From: an uncultured Bacteroidales bacterium
GTDB taxonomy: Bacteria; Bacteroidota; Bacteroidia; Bacteroidales; UBA932
Length of the DNA stretch: 40,872 bases
NCBI GenBank assembly: GCA_944325505.1
Contig: CALVAJ010000021.1
Coordinates: 1 to 40,872 of the forward strand
Direction of reading: 5' to 3'
Position 1 is the stretch's first letter. Every line of letters begins with the position of its first letter. Positions 1 to 9,022 of the stretch are shown here, piece by piece. The translations under genes were made by a program, and so were the position numbers. Under the pieces are notes generated by a model. That model did no database searches and was not told the DNA's origin. It was given only the letters and a program-made list of their open reading frames with translations.

Positions 1-142
1 TCACTGCTGAAACCGCCGCAGCTATGAATATTTTTCCTTTTTTCATTCTATAGGTATTTCAATCTGACGTGCCAGAATATGACATTATTCGTGCCTGCGG
101 TTTTAAGATATTGAATATCACAATGATACAATTTACAATAAA

Positions 143-210
143 ACAGCGGAGTGTAAAATTTCTTTACACTCCGCTGTAAACACTGTAAAACTTCTTTACA
201 GTTTTACAGT
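143..210. terminator. Two tandem hairpins downstream of the 210-1106 gene
   Basis: A perfect 15-bp stem (143-157 with 163-177, 5-base loop) is followed by a second perfect 10-bp stem (182-191 with 201-210, 9-base loop). The second stem abuts the stop codon of the minus-strand gene ending at 210. On the minus strand the hairpins come directly after the stop, so a terminator or 3'-end stabiliser is likely. The second can refold into a shorter 7-bp stem (183-189 with 195-201). Bases 1-142 show no gene I can support. Confidence 0.65.
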
Positions 211-1106
211 CATTTGTCCTTGTATTCCAGACCGGAGACGGTAAGCCCCATATTGAACGGGGACTTCACGATTTCCCCGAGGACAGTGTCGCGGCAGTAG
301 CCGGATTTGAAGTACAGAGGGAACTCCAGTCTGTTTTCGTTAATTTTTTTCATGTATGCTTTTCCTGTAAGATCCTTGGCTTCATTCCATTCTTCCTTTG
401 ACTTGTCGGAGCAGTCTACAAAAGCCAGACTGACAAAATATTCTCCGGGCTCCAGGATCATTGTGGCGGACGGAGCCGCGCTGTATGATACCGGTCTTGA
501 GGTTGTCCTTATGTCTATATAGAGGGGGACTGTCATTATATTTCTGAAAATGCCTTCGGTAATTCTATATACATTCAGGCTTACCTTGCATTCCTCGATG
601 GTGTTGGAGGCGACCTTGAAATTGAATTCCTTTATCAGGAACCTGTGCCTGACTTTTACGGTCGAACCTATTTCATTGCCGGTCCTGTCCGGTGTGTATA
701 CCCCGTATGCTGCAGGGAATCTCGCCCCTTTGTTGACCAGTGTCTTTTCTTTGGCACCGGACCCCAGGACTACGGCTTCCTGTAATTCTGCCGGAACCAG
801 TGTGACAGTGAGACTGTCTGTCCCGTTATACTCAGAAGCCGGGACCAGTCCGGTCAGATATGAAACATGGTGGAATTCCAGAGTGTCTGCCGTACCCTCA
901 AGGATTTCCAGCCTGAACCTTCCGTCTGCTGAAGAAATGGCCCCTATCCCGCTTCCCGGTATCCCTACAGCGACGTATTCGACAGCCTTGCCGTCCTGGT
1001 TTACGATGTTTCCTTTAAGGATGTGTGTCTGCTGTGCCGATGCAGTATCAGAAGCTGAGAAAACAGCAATTATCAGAAAAAAGACTGTAAGAAGTTTGTG
1101 TGTCAT
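210..1106 (-). CDS. Secreted carboxypeptidase-regulatory-like domain protein
   Basis: A protein of 298 residues with a Sec signal peptide (residues 1-24, ending near SAQQ). Residues about 28-110 look like the CarboxypepD_reg-like beta-sandwich seen at the N-terminus of Bacteroidetes TonB receptors and in stand-alone periplasmic proteins: LKGNIVNQDGKAVEYV, a GIGAISSADGRFRL stretch, then a strand ending in LVPAELQEAVV. The rest (about 120-298) is beta-rich with no catalytic motif I recognise. It has no plug or barrel, so it is not a receptor. It is transcribed away from the HD-domain gene and has its own TATATTTG box at 1139-1146. The domain call is good; the function is unknown. Confidence 0.8.
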   Translation of the reverse strand: MTHKLLTVFFLIIAVFSASDTASAQQTHILKGNIVNQDGKAVEYVAVGIPGSGIGAISSADGRFRLEILEGTADTLEFHHVSYLTGLVPASEYNGTDSLTVTLVPAELQEAVVLGSGAKEKTLVNKGARFPAAYGVYTPDRTGNEIGSTVKVRHRFLIKEFNFKVASNTIEECKVSLNVYRITEGIFRNIMTVPLYIDIRTTSRPVSYSAAPSATMILEPGEYFVSLAFVDCSDKSKEEWNEAKDLTGKAYMKKINENRLEFPLYFKSGYCRDTVLGEIVKSPFNMGLTVSGLEYKDK

Positions 1107-1138
1107 AAGATAAATACTGTATTAGTTTAATAGTACTG

Positions 1139-1146
1139 CAAATATA
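1139..1146 (-). promoter_or_regulatory. Minus-strand -7 box for the 210-1106 gene
   Basis: The minus strand reads TATATTTG, matching the Bacteroidetes TAnnTTTG box, 33 bases before the ATG at 1106. I see no clear TTTG at the -33 position. It lies back to back with the plus-strand promoter at 1154-1185. Confidence 0.5.
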
Positions 1147-1153
1147 AATATTA

Positions 1154-1185
1154 TTTGAAACAGTTTCTGAAATATTTTACATTTG
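1154..1185 (+). promoter_or_regulatory. Bacteroidetes-type promoter for the HD-domain gene
   Basis: TTTG at 1154-1157 is followed, after 20 bases, by TACATTTG at 1178-1185. This is the consensus spacing. It predicts a start of transcription near 1192 and a short leader to the ATG at 1204. It also argues against the in-frame TTG at 1183, which lies inside the -7 box. Confidence 0.75.
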
Positions 1186-1203
1186 TGCCATACTTTTCAT
1201 AAT

Positions 1204-1842
1204 ATGGTAAGACAGGAGATTATCGGTTTCATTGACGCGGAAATAGTGCCGCGATACGACGGGTTTGATCCTGCACATCGCCGCGACCATGTCATGACTG
1301 TCATGTCGCAGGCAATGGATCTTTACAGCCGGGCCCCGGAAGATGTAAAGAAGTGCATGGATCAGGAAGTCCTGCTGATGGCTGCGGCATGCCATGATCT
1401 GGGGCTTGTTAACGGCAGGGAGAACCACCATCTGGACTCGGGGAAAATCATACGTTCCGATGAAAGGTTGCGGAAGTGGTTTGATGACAGGCAGATAGAA
1501 ACCATAGCACAGGCAGCGGAAGATCACAGGGCTTCTGGAAAATCGGAGCCCCGTTCCATATACGGGAAGATGGTCGCTGAAGCTGACCGCGTCATTGATG
1601 CGGAAACCATCATCCGCCGTACTCTCCAGTACGGGCAGAGCCTCTATCCGGAAATGGAACCGGAGGAACAGATAGTCCGTGCTGAAGAACATCTGAAAAC
1701 CAAATACGGATACGGCGGCTACCTGAAACTCTGGATTCCATGGAGTGACAACGCCGCCCGCCTGGACGCACTCCGTGACCTGATTGCTGACCCTGTCCGT
1801 CTCCGCTCCGAAATCCGCCGCATCTTCTTTACCGTGCAATGA
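1204..1842 (+). CDS. HD-domain metal-dependent phosphohydrolase
   Basis: With the ATG at 1204 the protein has 212 residues. The HD signature is complete: His29 (in DHV), His64-Asp65 (in ACHDLGL) and Asp128 (in EADRV), the metal-binding set of the HD superfamily. No signal peptide or membrane segment is visible, so it should be cytoplasmic. HD proteins of this size hydrolyse phosphate esters of nucleotides or similar compounds, but the substrate cannot be read from the sequence. A reading frame from TTG 1183 exists but overlaps the promoter -7 box, so the ATG is preferred. The gene is separate from the operon that follows, which has its own promoter. Confidence 0.85.
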   Translation: MVRQEIIGFIDAEIVPRYDGFDPAHRRDHVMTVMSQAMDLYSRAPEDVKKCMDQEVLLMAAACHDLGLVNGRENHHLDSGKIIRSDERLRKWFDDRQIETIAQAAEDHRASGKSEPRSIYGKMVAEADRVIDAETIIRRTLQYGQSLYPEMEPEEQIVRAEEHLKTKYGYGGYLKLWIPWSDNAARLDALRDLIADPVRLRSEIRRIFFTVQ

Positions 1843-1887
1843 TTCCGGACGGGAAGAAAGTTTTGTATGGATAAACTTTCGAAAAGG

Positions 1888-1918
1888 TTTCCATTTTATA
1901 AAAATATGTATATATTTG
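1888..1918 (+). promoter_or_regulatory. Promoter of the phosphoesterase-SusCD operon
   Basis: TTTC at 1888-1891 (one mismatch to TTTG) is followed after 19 bases by TATATTTG at 1911-1918, a full match to the Bacteroidetes -7 consensus. The leader to the ATG at 1956 would be about 30 bases. Confidence 0.65.
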
Positions 1919-1955
1919 CTTTTGAAACGAAAATAATCCACATAATATTATTGAA

Positions 1956-3905
1956 ATGTCTGGCAGATATCTAAAACTGATTTTCTTTTCAGTTGCAGCT
2001 TTAGTGATTGCTGCATGTTCATCTGAGGGGGGGCAGTCATTATCTGATTCATTTGAGGTAAGCTTTACGCTGCCTTCTTCAATCGATGTCCCTTCCGACA
2101 CCAGGGAATACGTCTTTAAAGTAACGGATGGCAAGGCCCCTCTGATTTCCGATGTATTCATGCTTACATCAGGCGACGGGGTTTCTGTCGTATGTCCTAT
2201 CCTGAATGTATCGTCAACAGAGTTCACTGTCCGTTTCGATGTCGAAGAGGGGACTTATGAAGTCTTTATCAAGAGGGGCAATCAGAAAAAATCCAAAGGC
2301 AAAGTCCTGATTAATTTTGTAGAACGTCTGGATTTCACCCCGGATCCCGGAACTACCGTATACGGGATAGTGACTTGCGACGGGGAGGGGGTCCCGGGTG
2401 TCGTCGTTTCCGACGGGTCCGAGGTCACGGTGACGGATGAAGACGGACTCTATCAGCTGAAGTCCCAGAAGAAATGGAACTATGTCTTCATTTCAGTGCC
2501 TTCCGGCTATGAAGTGCCGGCTGACGGAGTTTTTCCGAAATTCTATTCCCTTCTGCATAACGGCAAGGATGAACTTGACCGAGCCGATTTTTCTCTGGAA
2601 AAAGTCGACCAGTCATCGTATTCGATGCTGTTTTTCGGCGATATGCACCTGGCCAACAGGTCTACCGACCATCTTCAGTTCCAGGATTTTACCGATGATG
2701 TCAATGACTATCTCGCAGCTAACGGCGGAAAGAAGGTGTATGCCGCTACGCTCGGAGACATGACCTGGGACTATTACTGGTACAATGTCAACATGTCTTA
2801 TGACATAGATGACTATATCCAGGAAATCAACAACGGAATCAAGGGACTCCAGATTTTCCATACCATGGGAAATCACGACAATGACTATATGACCCTGAAT
2901 GATTTCGATGCGGCGACAAAATATGTAAGCAAAATCGCCCCTACATTCTATTCCTTCAACATCGGCGGCATCCATTATGTCGTTCTTGACGATATCAACT
3001 GCAGCAGATACGACGGGACCGTTTCGAGGGACTATTATACGGATGTCACGGCCGAACAGCTCTCCTGGCTTGCAAAGGACCTGGCGCATGTAGACCCGTC
3101 TACACCGGTAACAGTGCTTGCGCATGCGCAGATTTTCTCGACTTCCGGGATGTCATACAAACTGGCCCTTTCCAATGCGGAGGAGCTTATGGGAGTGCTT
3201 TCCGGATATAAAGTGCATTTCGTTACCGGTCATACTCACCGTGTCTACAGCATCGTTCCTCAGGATGCCGTAACCTCAGGCCGGGATATCCATGAACATA
3301 ACTCAGGTGCGGTATGCGCCACATGGTGGTATACGGGGGATGCGACTCCGGGAATACATATCTCCCAGGACGGCGCCCCGGGCGGCTATGCCGTTTGGGA
3401 CATAAACGGAACTGACATGAAATGGCGCTTCAAGGCCACCCGCTGGCCGGACTCATACCAGTTCCGGGCATACGACCTGAACAATGTTTCGTTTACCCTG
3501 GATGATGTACCGAATATGCCGGACGATTTCGCCAAGGATTTCCGGAAATATATGGATGCATATCCGGTGAACTCCGACAATGAGGTCCTTATCAATGTCT
3601 GGAACTGGAACTCGCTTTGGGAAGTTACCGTGACGGACGAGGACGGAAAGCCTTTGGACGTAGAGCGCGTCCTTGCTTATGACCCTCTGCATATCAAGGC
3701 TCTTGCCGTACCCAAGTTCAACAATTCATCCCTTACCTCGACACCGGGATTTATGGCATCGCAGACCGCCCATATGTTCAAGGTCCGTCTTGACGATCCG
3801 GATACCGATATCACCATTACCGTTAAGGATGACTGCGACAATACCTGGAGCGAGGTCATGGAAAGACCGAAGGATTTTTCTGTCCAGGAGTACAAATACC
3901 GATAG
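1956..3905 (+). CDS. Lipoprotein calcineurin-like metallophosphoesterase
   Basis: A protein of 649 residues with a lipoprotein signal peptide (lipobox VIAAC, Cys21), so it is membrane-anchored and probably periplasmic or surface-exposed. The N-terminal part is beta-rich; a MetallophosN-like segment at about 130-200 (VYGIVTCDGEGVPGVVVSD) precedes the catalytic core. The metallophosphoesterase motifs are complete: D229-x-H231, D268 (GDMTWD), N306-H307-D308 (GNHD), H390 (AHAQ) and H426-T-H428 (GHTH). The C-terminal 170 residues resemble the MetallophosC domain of Bacteroidetes enzymes. It is the first gene of an operon with SusC and SusD (41 bases to susC), suggesting it removes phosphate from a substrate taken up by that system. 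A run of seven G (2027-2033) lies just after the lipobox codon. Confidence 0.93.
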   Translation: MSGRYLKLIFFSVAALVIAACSSEGGQSLSDSFEVSFTLPSSIDVPSDTREYVFKVTDGKAPLISDVFMLTSGDGVSVVCPILNVSSTEFTVRFDVEEGTYEVFIKRGNQKKSKGKVLINFVERLDFTPDPGTTVYGIVTCDGEGVPGVVVSDGSEVTVTDEDGLYQLKSQKKWNYVFISVPSGYEVPADGVFPKFYSLLHNGKDELDRADFSLEKVDQSSYSMLFFGDMHLANRSTDHLQFQDFTDDVNDYLAANGGKKVYAATLGDMTWDYYWYNVNMSYDIDDYIQEINNGIKGLQIFHTMGNHDNDYMTLNDFDAATKYVSKIAPTFYSFNIGGIHYVVLDDINCSRYDGTVSRDYYTDVTAEQLSWLAKDLAHVDPSTPVTVLAHAQIFSTSGMSYKLALSNAEELMGVLSGYKVHFVTGHTHRVYSIVPQDAVTSGRDIHEHNSGAVCATWWYTGDATPGIHISQDGAPGGYAVWDINGTDMKWRFKATRWPDSYQFRAYDLNNVSFTLDDVPNMPDDFAKDFRKYMDAYPVNSDNEVLINVWNWNSLWEVTVTDEDGKPLDVERVLAYDPLHIKALAVPKFNNSSLTSTPGFMASQTAHMFKVRLDDPDTDITITVKDDCDNTWSEVMERPKDFSVQEYKYR

Positions 3906-3946
3906 ATTAAGTATCACCCTATTTAATTAACCAATACATATCGCTT

Positions 3947-6900
3947 ATGAAAGTATTCACATTATTTTCATTAAGCCTGCTTGTGTCGTTGCTGGGCAGT
4001 GCAGTCCGGCTGGATGCACAAGACAGGACCGTAACAGGTAAAGTTCTGGATGCGGATGAGCTGCCTGTCGTAGGCGTGGCTGTCATCGTGGAAGGAACTG
4101 CTATCGGAGCGGTTTCGGCAGAAGACGGCTCCTTTACCCTTGCCGCCCCTTCGGGGGATATAACCCTGGACGTATCTTCTTTAGGCTATGTGCCTCAGAA
4201 AGTAAAGCTTCCGGCAGCTAAAAGCATGATTGTCATTTATATGGAAGAAAGCAACATGCTTTTGGATGAAACTGTCGTTGTGGGATACGGTACACAGAAG
4301 AAGGTCAACCTTACAGGCGCTGTCGCTACCGTAAGCAGCGACAAACTGGTGGACAGGCCTTCACATTCTCTTACAAGCATGCTGCAGGGTTCGGTGGCCG
4401 GTCTGAATGTCACCAACTCGTCGGGAGTCCCGGGCGAATCCAGCAGTCTCAACATCCGAGGCTACACATCCATCAATTCGGCCTCGCCTCTTGTCCTGAT
4501 CGACGGGGCGGTCGGTGAACTGAGCCATGTCAATCCAGGGGATGTCGAGTCGATATCCGTCATTAAGGACGCGGCTGCGTCTGCGGTTTACGGCGCACGT
4601 GCCGCATTCGGAGTTATCCTCGTAACTACAAAGTCAGGCTCGGCAAAAGACGGCAAGGCTACCGTAAGGTACAGCGGCCGTATAGGATGGGAGGCCCCGA
4701 CTACGTCTACCGAGTATGAAACGAGGGGCTACTGGTCCGTATATACGATCAACAAGTTCTGGAAAGCCGAGTCCGGAGCCAACCTGGTCGACTATACCGA
4801 GGCCGACATGATGCAGCTTCTTGCCCGTGTAAACGACAAGACGGAGAATCCGGAAAGGCCTTGGGTCGTAGAAGAGAACGGCCAGTGGAAATATTACGGA
4901 AACTATGACTGGTACCACATGCTTTTCCGCGACAGGACTCCGGTCCAGCAGCACAGTGTCTCCCTGAGCGGAGGAAACAAGGACATTAAATATTTTGTGT
5001 CCGGAGCATTCGACAGACAGACTGGTATATTGAGGATCATACCTGATGTATTCAGAAAGTACAACCTGAGGTCGAAAGTGGATTTCAGGATCAACAAATG
5101 GGCTACGTTCTCCAACAACACCTCGTTTTACGGGTCTACTTACACTTTTGTGGGAGCGGAGGGCAACCCCGAGAACTCACTTACCTACAGTACCGGTGCC
5201 GGTCTGGCCTGTTTCCCTATGAAGAACCCTGACGGTTCCTGGCTTTATAAGACCCCTTGGATGAAGTATGCGGTGGCAAACGGACGCCATATCATACTCT
5301 CGGAAGGGAAGGACGTGAACTATGAGCGCCGGAGCGACTTCTCCAATACTTCGGAACTTGTCATCACTCCTGTCAAGACATTCAAGATAACGGCCAATTT
5401 CACTTACCGCCTCCACCAGAACAGGGATACCAACCGTAAGGCCCCGATATATTACAGGCAGACACCGGGAGGCCCTCTCGAGGCATACGATACGGGAGCC
5501 GGAACGGACTGGATGAGCGAGAAGGTAAATACATGGAACTATTACACGGCCAACGTCTTCGCGAACTATGACGAGACATTCGGCAACCACCATGTTTCCG
5601 CCACTGCCGGTATGAACTACGAGTCAGAGTACAAGAAGAACGTCCGTTCGGAAGGATACAATCTTATTACCGATGACCTGAGCGACCTCAATCTGGTCGT
5701 GGAAGGGGAGGACGGTGCGAAGCTTACCGATGTTTCCGGAGGCCAGAGCGAATATGCCCTGATAGGATTTTTCGGACGTGTCAACTACGATTATAAAGGC
5801 AAGTATCTGGCCGAGGTCAGTATGCGTTATGACGGTACTTCTCGATTCGCCGCCGGCCACAGATGGGGATTCTTCCCGTCCGTTTCCGCCGGATGGAGGA
5901 TTTCGGAAGAGCCTTTCTTCGAACCGGCAAAGAAGGTAATAAGCAACCTCAAGCTCAGAGCCTCGTTCGGTAGCCTCGGAAACCAGAATGTCGGCAACTA
6001 CCAGTTCCTCAGGTCGATAAATATCGCCGATTTCAAGGAATATACTTTCGGAGAAAGCAACAGCATCAGCAAATATGCTACACTTGAAGCTCCTGTAGCC
6101 GGAGATCTCACATGGGAGATTTCGCAGCAGTATAACGTCGGAATCGACATGAGCATGCTGGACAACAGACTCGATTTTACGATCGAAGGCTATATCCGTG
6201 ACACCAAGAACATGCTTACCGACGGAGTCGAGCTTCCTGCCGTTTACGGTGCTTCCGTTCCTAAGATGAACAGCGCCGACCTCAGGACCTCCGGCTATGA
6301 AATATCCCTGAACTGGAGGGATCAGTTCACTCTTGCAGGAAAGCCTTTCGTATATAATATCGGAGGTAACGTGAGCGACTACAAGAGTATCATCACGAAA
6401 TACGACAACCCGGAAAAGACTTTTGCCAAATCATACTACGAAGGCATGGAGATAGGTGAAATCTGGGGGTTCAAGACAGACGGAATATTCCAGACTACAG
6501 AAGAGGCCCAGGCATATGCGGCACAGGTGAACCTCGACTATATCAACAGCAGGAACACCGGAGGCTGGCAGGCCGGAAATGTCAAGTTCCTTGACCTGGA
6601 CGGAGACAACATCCTCGGAATAGGCGGCAATTCCGTGTACAGTCCAGGGGACAGGGTAATCCTCGGAAATTCCCTTGCAAGTTTCCAGTACGGCTTCAAT
6701 TTCGGTTTCGACTGGTACGGTTTCGATTTCTCGGCGTTCTTCCAGGGAACAGGAAACCATTACTGGTATCCTCACGGACAGAACATGGCATTCTGGGGAT
6801 GCTATTCTTACCCGTATCTGTCATATCTTCCTGTAGATTTCCTGGACAAGGTATGGTCTGAAGACAACAGGGATGCCTATTTCCCTCGTCCTATGGCTTA

Positions 6901-7201
6901 CGCGGCATCAGGAGGCCCGCTCAGCAAGGTCAATGACCGCTATCTGCAGAATATCAGATACCTCAGGCTCAAAAACCTGACCGTCGGCTATACGATTCCT
7001 GCGAAGCTGACCAGAAAGATAGGTATAGAAGTAATACGTTTCTATTTCTCGGGAGAGAATCTGGCCTACTGGTCCCCTCTGAAGAAAAACACCAAATATG
7101 TAGACCCGGAATCTGCATTCAACAGAGACAGCGGAGCATATAACCAGTTCCCGTATCCTTGGAGAAAGACCATCATGTTTGGTATAGATATCACTTTCTA
7201 A
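3947..7201 (+). CDS. SusC-like TonB-dependent outer-membrane transporter
   Basis: A protein of 1084 residues, typical of SusC/RagA. Signal peptide 1-24 (ending in LDAQ), then a CarboxypepD_reg-like domain (about 28-110, TVTGKVLDADELPVVGVAV), the family linker with ETVVVGYGTQKKVNLTGAV, a plug domain (about 120-235, with SLNIRGYTSI and SVIKDAAASAVYGARAAFGV) and a large beta-barrel ending in aromatic residues (GIDITF). It imports a ligand in complex with the SusD lipoprotein encoded 20 bases downstream, powered by TonB. No glycoside hydrolase or regulator (ECF sigma, hybrid sensor) is next to it, so the ligand class is not shown; the leading phosphoesterase hints at a phosphorylated compound. 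Confidence 0.96.
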   Translation: MKVFTLFSLSLLVSLLGSAVRLDAQDRTVTGKVLDADELPVVGVAVIVEGTAIGAVSAEDGSFTLAAPSGDITLDVSSLGYVPQKVKLPAAKSMIVIYMEESNMLLDETVVVGYGTQKKVNLTGAVATVSSDKLVDRPSHSLTSMLQGSVAGLNVTNSSGVPGESSSLNIRGYTSINSASPLVLIDGAVGELSHVNPGDVESISVIKDAAASAVYGARAAFGVILVTTKSGSAKDGKATVRYSGRIGWEAPTTSTEYETRGYWSVYTINKFWKAESGANLVDYTEADMMQLLARVNDKTENPERPWVVEENGQWKYYGNYDWYHMLFRDRTPVQQHSVSLSGGNKDIKYFVSGAFDRQTGILRIIPDVFRKYNLRSKVDFRINKWATFSNNTSFYGSTYTFVGAEGNPENSLTYSTGAGLACFPMKNPDGSWLYKTPWMKYAVANGRHIILSEGKDVNYERRSDFSNTSELVITPVKTFKITANFTYRLHQNRDTNRKAPIYYRQTPGGPLEAYDTGAGTDWMSEKVNTWNYYTANVFANYDETFGNHHVSATAGMNYESEYKKNVRSEGYNLITDDLSDLNLVVEGEDGAKLTDVSGGQSEYALIGFFGRVNYDYKGKYLAEVSMRYDGTSRFAAGHRWGFFPSVSAGWRISEEPFFEPAKKVISNLKLRASFGSLGNQNVGNYQFLRSINIADFKEYTFGESNSISKYATLEAPVAGDLTWEISQQYNVGIDMSMLDNRLDFTIEGYIRDTKNMLTDGVELPAVYGASVPKMNSADLRTSGYEISLNWRDQFTLAGKPFVYNIGGNVSDYKSIITKYDNPEKTFAKSYYEGMEIGEIWGFKTDGIFQTTEEAQAYAAQVNLDYINSRNTGGWQAGNVKFLDLDGDNILGIGGNSVYSPGDRVILGNSLASFQYGFNFGFDWYGFDFSAFFQGTGNHYWYPHGQNMAFWGCYSYPYLSYLPVDFLDKVWSEDNRDAYFPRPMAYAASGGPLSKVNDRYLQNIRYLRLKNLTVGYTIPAKLTRKIGIEVIRFYFSGENLAYWSPLKKNTKYVDPESAFNRDSGAYNQFPYPWRKTIMFGIDITF

Positions 7202-7220
7202 TTTCTAAACTGTAACGAAA

Positions 7221-9017
7221 ATGAAGAAATACATTATAGCCTTGGGCGCACTTGCCTGCATGCTGCCGTCTTGTGACATGCTGGACAAGGAGCCGCTTGA
7301 TCAGCTTTCCCCGGAATCGTTCTTCCGGACCGAACAGGAGTGCGACCTGTTTACCCGTACATTCTATAACAATCTTCTGGACAAGGAACCTTTCACAAAA
7401 CAGAGCGACCATTTTGTCAACCAGACGCTTTCGGCCGAATTGATCGGCGGGGAGAAGAGAACGCCGCCTGCAACCGGAGGCGGGTGGACATGGACAGACC
7501 TGAGAAAAATGAACACGTTCCTTGAATATGCTTCCGAGCAGTGTGAGGATCCGGCTGTCCTCACCGAGTATTCTGCCCTTGTGCGGTTTTTCAGGGCATA
7601 TTTCTATTTCGATAAGGTTAAAAGGTTCGGCGATGTCCCATGGTATGACAGGCAGCTGTATTCAGGAGATCCCGACCTTTATAAGGCAAGGGATCCTCGC
7701 GAATATATCCTTACAAAGATGATAGAGGACATAGATTATGCTATAAATAATCTCCCTTCAGCCAATTCTTCACCTTTCAGGGTGAACAGATGGACTGCGC
7801 TTGCCTTGAAGGCCCAGTTCTGTCTGTTCGAGGGGACTTTCAGAAAATACCACAACCTGTCCCTTGAAGGCAACGGGTGGGAATACTATCTGGACCAGGC
7901 CGCAAAAGCTGCTGAAGAACTGATCGATGACGGTCCGTATGTCCTTTATTCTACAGGGAAGCCGGATGAAGATTACCACAACCTGTTCATTGCCGAAGAC
8001 GCGAATCCGAATGAATATATCCTTGCCATAAAATCCGATTTTTCTCTGCAGATTTTCCATAATGCGGCTGCATACTGCATTCAGCCAAGCCAGCAGAGGC
8101 CGGGGATGACAAAGAAACTGGTGGACTCGTATCTGATGTCGAACGGCGAAAGGTTTACTGCCGATCCGAACTATAAGACCAAGACTTTCGTGGAAGAGAT
8201 GAAGGACCGGGATCCGCGTCTTGCGCAGACCATAAGAAGTGTCGGGTACCAGAGGACCATGTCGAATGGGAAACTCCAGAGTTTTATTCCGGATTTTCAG
8301 AGCAGTTCTACAGGTTACCAGCCTATCAAGTTCGTCCAGGACCAGACCTGTGCCGCCGGTGCCGCAGTTGACAATGGCAAGAGTACGAATGACATACCGG
8401 TCTACAGGCTTGCCGGAGTGATGCTTGACTTCGCAGAAGCCAAGGCTGAACTCGGTTCCCTTACCCAGAATGACCTTGACAAATCGATCAATAAGATAAG
8501 GGATCGCGCAGGAATGCCCCACCTTTCATTGGAGGATGCCAACGATCATCCTGACCCGTATCTTTCAAGTGCCGATTTCGGGTATCCTAATGTTACCGGA
8601 GGCAACAAGGGTGTCATTCTTGAAATCCGCAGGGAGAGGGCAGTGGAGCTTGCCCAGGAAGGTTACCGTTATTTCGATCTTATCAGATGGAAAGCGGGAC
8701 CGTGCATCGACCAGGATATTTACGGAATGTATTTCCCGAGCCCCGGGCTTTATGACCTGTCGGGCGACGGAGAACCGGATATCTGCATATTCGACAATGA
8801 TTATCTGAAACCGGCTTCATGGACGGGACCTGCTTTCAAGCTCGGAGAACAGATGTGGCTTTCTGAAGGAAACAAAGGTTATGTGAATTACCACCATAAC
8901 ATAACGCATCATTTCAACGAGGAGAGGGATTACTATTATCCTATTCCTATCAATGACCGCACGCTGAACAAGAACCTGACGCAGAATCCAGGCTGGAATG
9001 ACGGTCTTTCTTATTGA
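7221..9017 (+). CDS. SusD-like substrate-binding lipoprotein
   Basis: A protein of 598 residues with a lipoprotein signal (MLPSC near residue 18). The start region with LDKEPLDQLSPESFF is the hallmark of SusD/RagB proteins, followed by the helical TPR-like N-terminal domain (VRFFRAYFYFDKVKRFGDVPWYD) and the C-terminal SusD domain (VILEIRRERAVELAQEGYRYFDLIRW). It forms the lid of the SusC transporter on the cell surface and binds the ligand. Its stop codon overlaps the upstream edge of the next gene region, so the two are translated from the same message. Confidence 0.96.
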   Translation: MKKYIIALGALACMLPSCDMLDKEPLDQLSPESFFRTEQECDLFTRTFYNNLLDKEPFTKQSDHFVNQTLSAELIGGEKRTPPATGGGWTWTDLRKMNTFLEYASEQCEDPAVLTEYSALVRFFRAYFYFDKVKRFGDVPWYDRQLYSGDPDLYKARDPREYILTKMIEDIDYAINNLPSANSSPFRVNRWTALALKAQFCLFEGTFRKYHNLSLEGNGWEYYLDQAAKAAEELIDDGPYVLYSTGKPDEDYHNLFIAEDANPNEYILAIKSDFSLQIFHNAAAYCIQPSQQRPGMTKKLVDSYLMSNGERFTADPNYKTKTFVEEMKDRDPRLAQTIRSVGYQRTMSNGKLQSFIPDFQSSSTGYQPIKFVQDQTCAAGAAVDNGKSTNDIPVYRLAGVMLDFAEAKAELGSLTQNDLDKSINKIRDRAGMPHLSLEDANDHPDPYLSSADFGYPNVTGGNKGVILEIRRERAVELAQEGYRYFDLIRWKAGPCIDQDIYGMYFPSPGLYDLSGDGEPDICIFDNDYLKPASWTGPAFKLGEQMWLSEGNKGYVNYHHNITHHFNEERDYYYPIPINDRTLNKNLTQNPGWNDGLSY

Positions 9018-9022
9018 TTTTC

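Noticed and set aside
1183-1203. TTG start for the HD-domain protein
   Set aside because: The codon overlaps the TACATTTG promoter box; ATG 1204 fits better.
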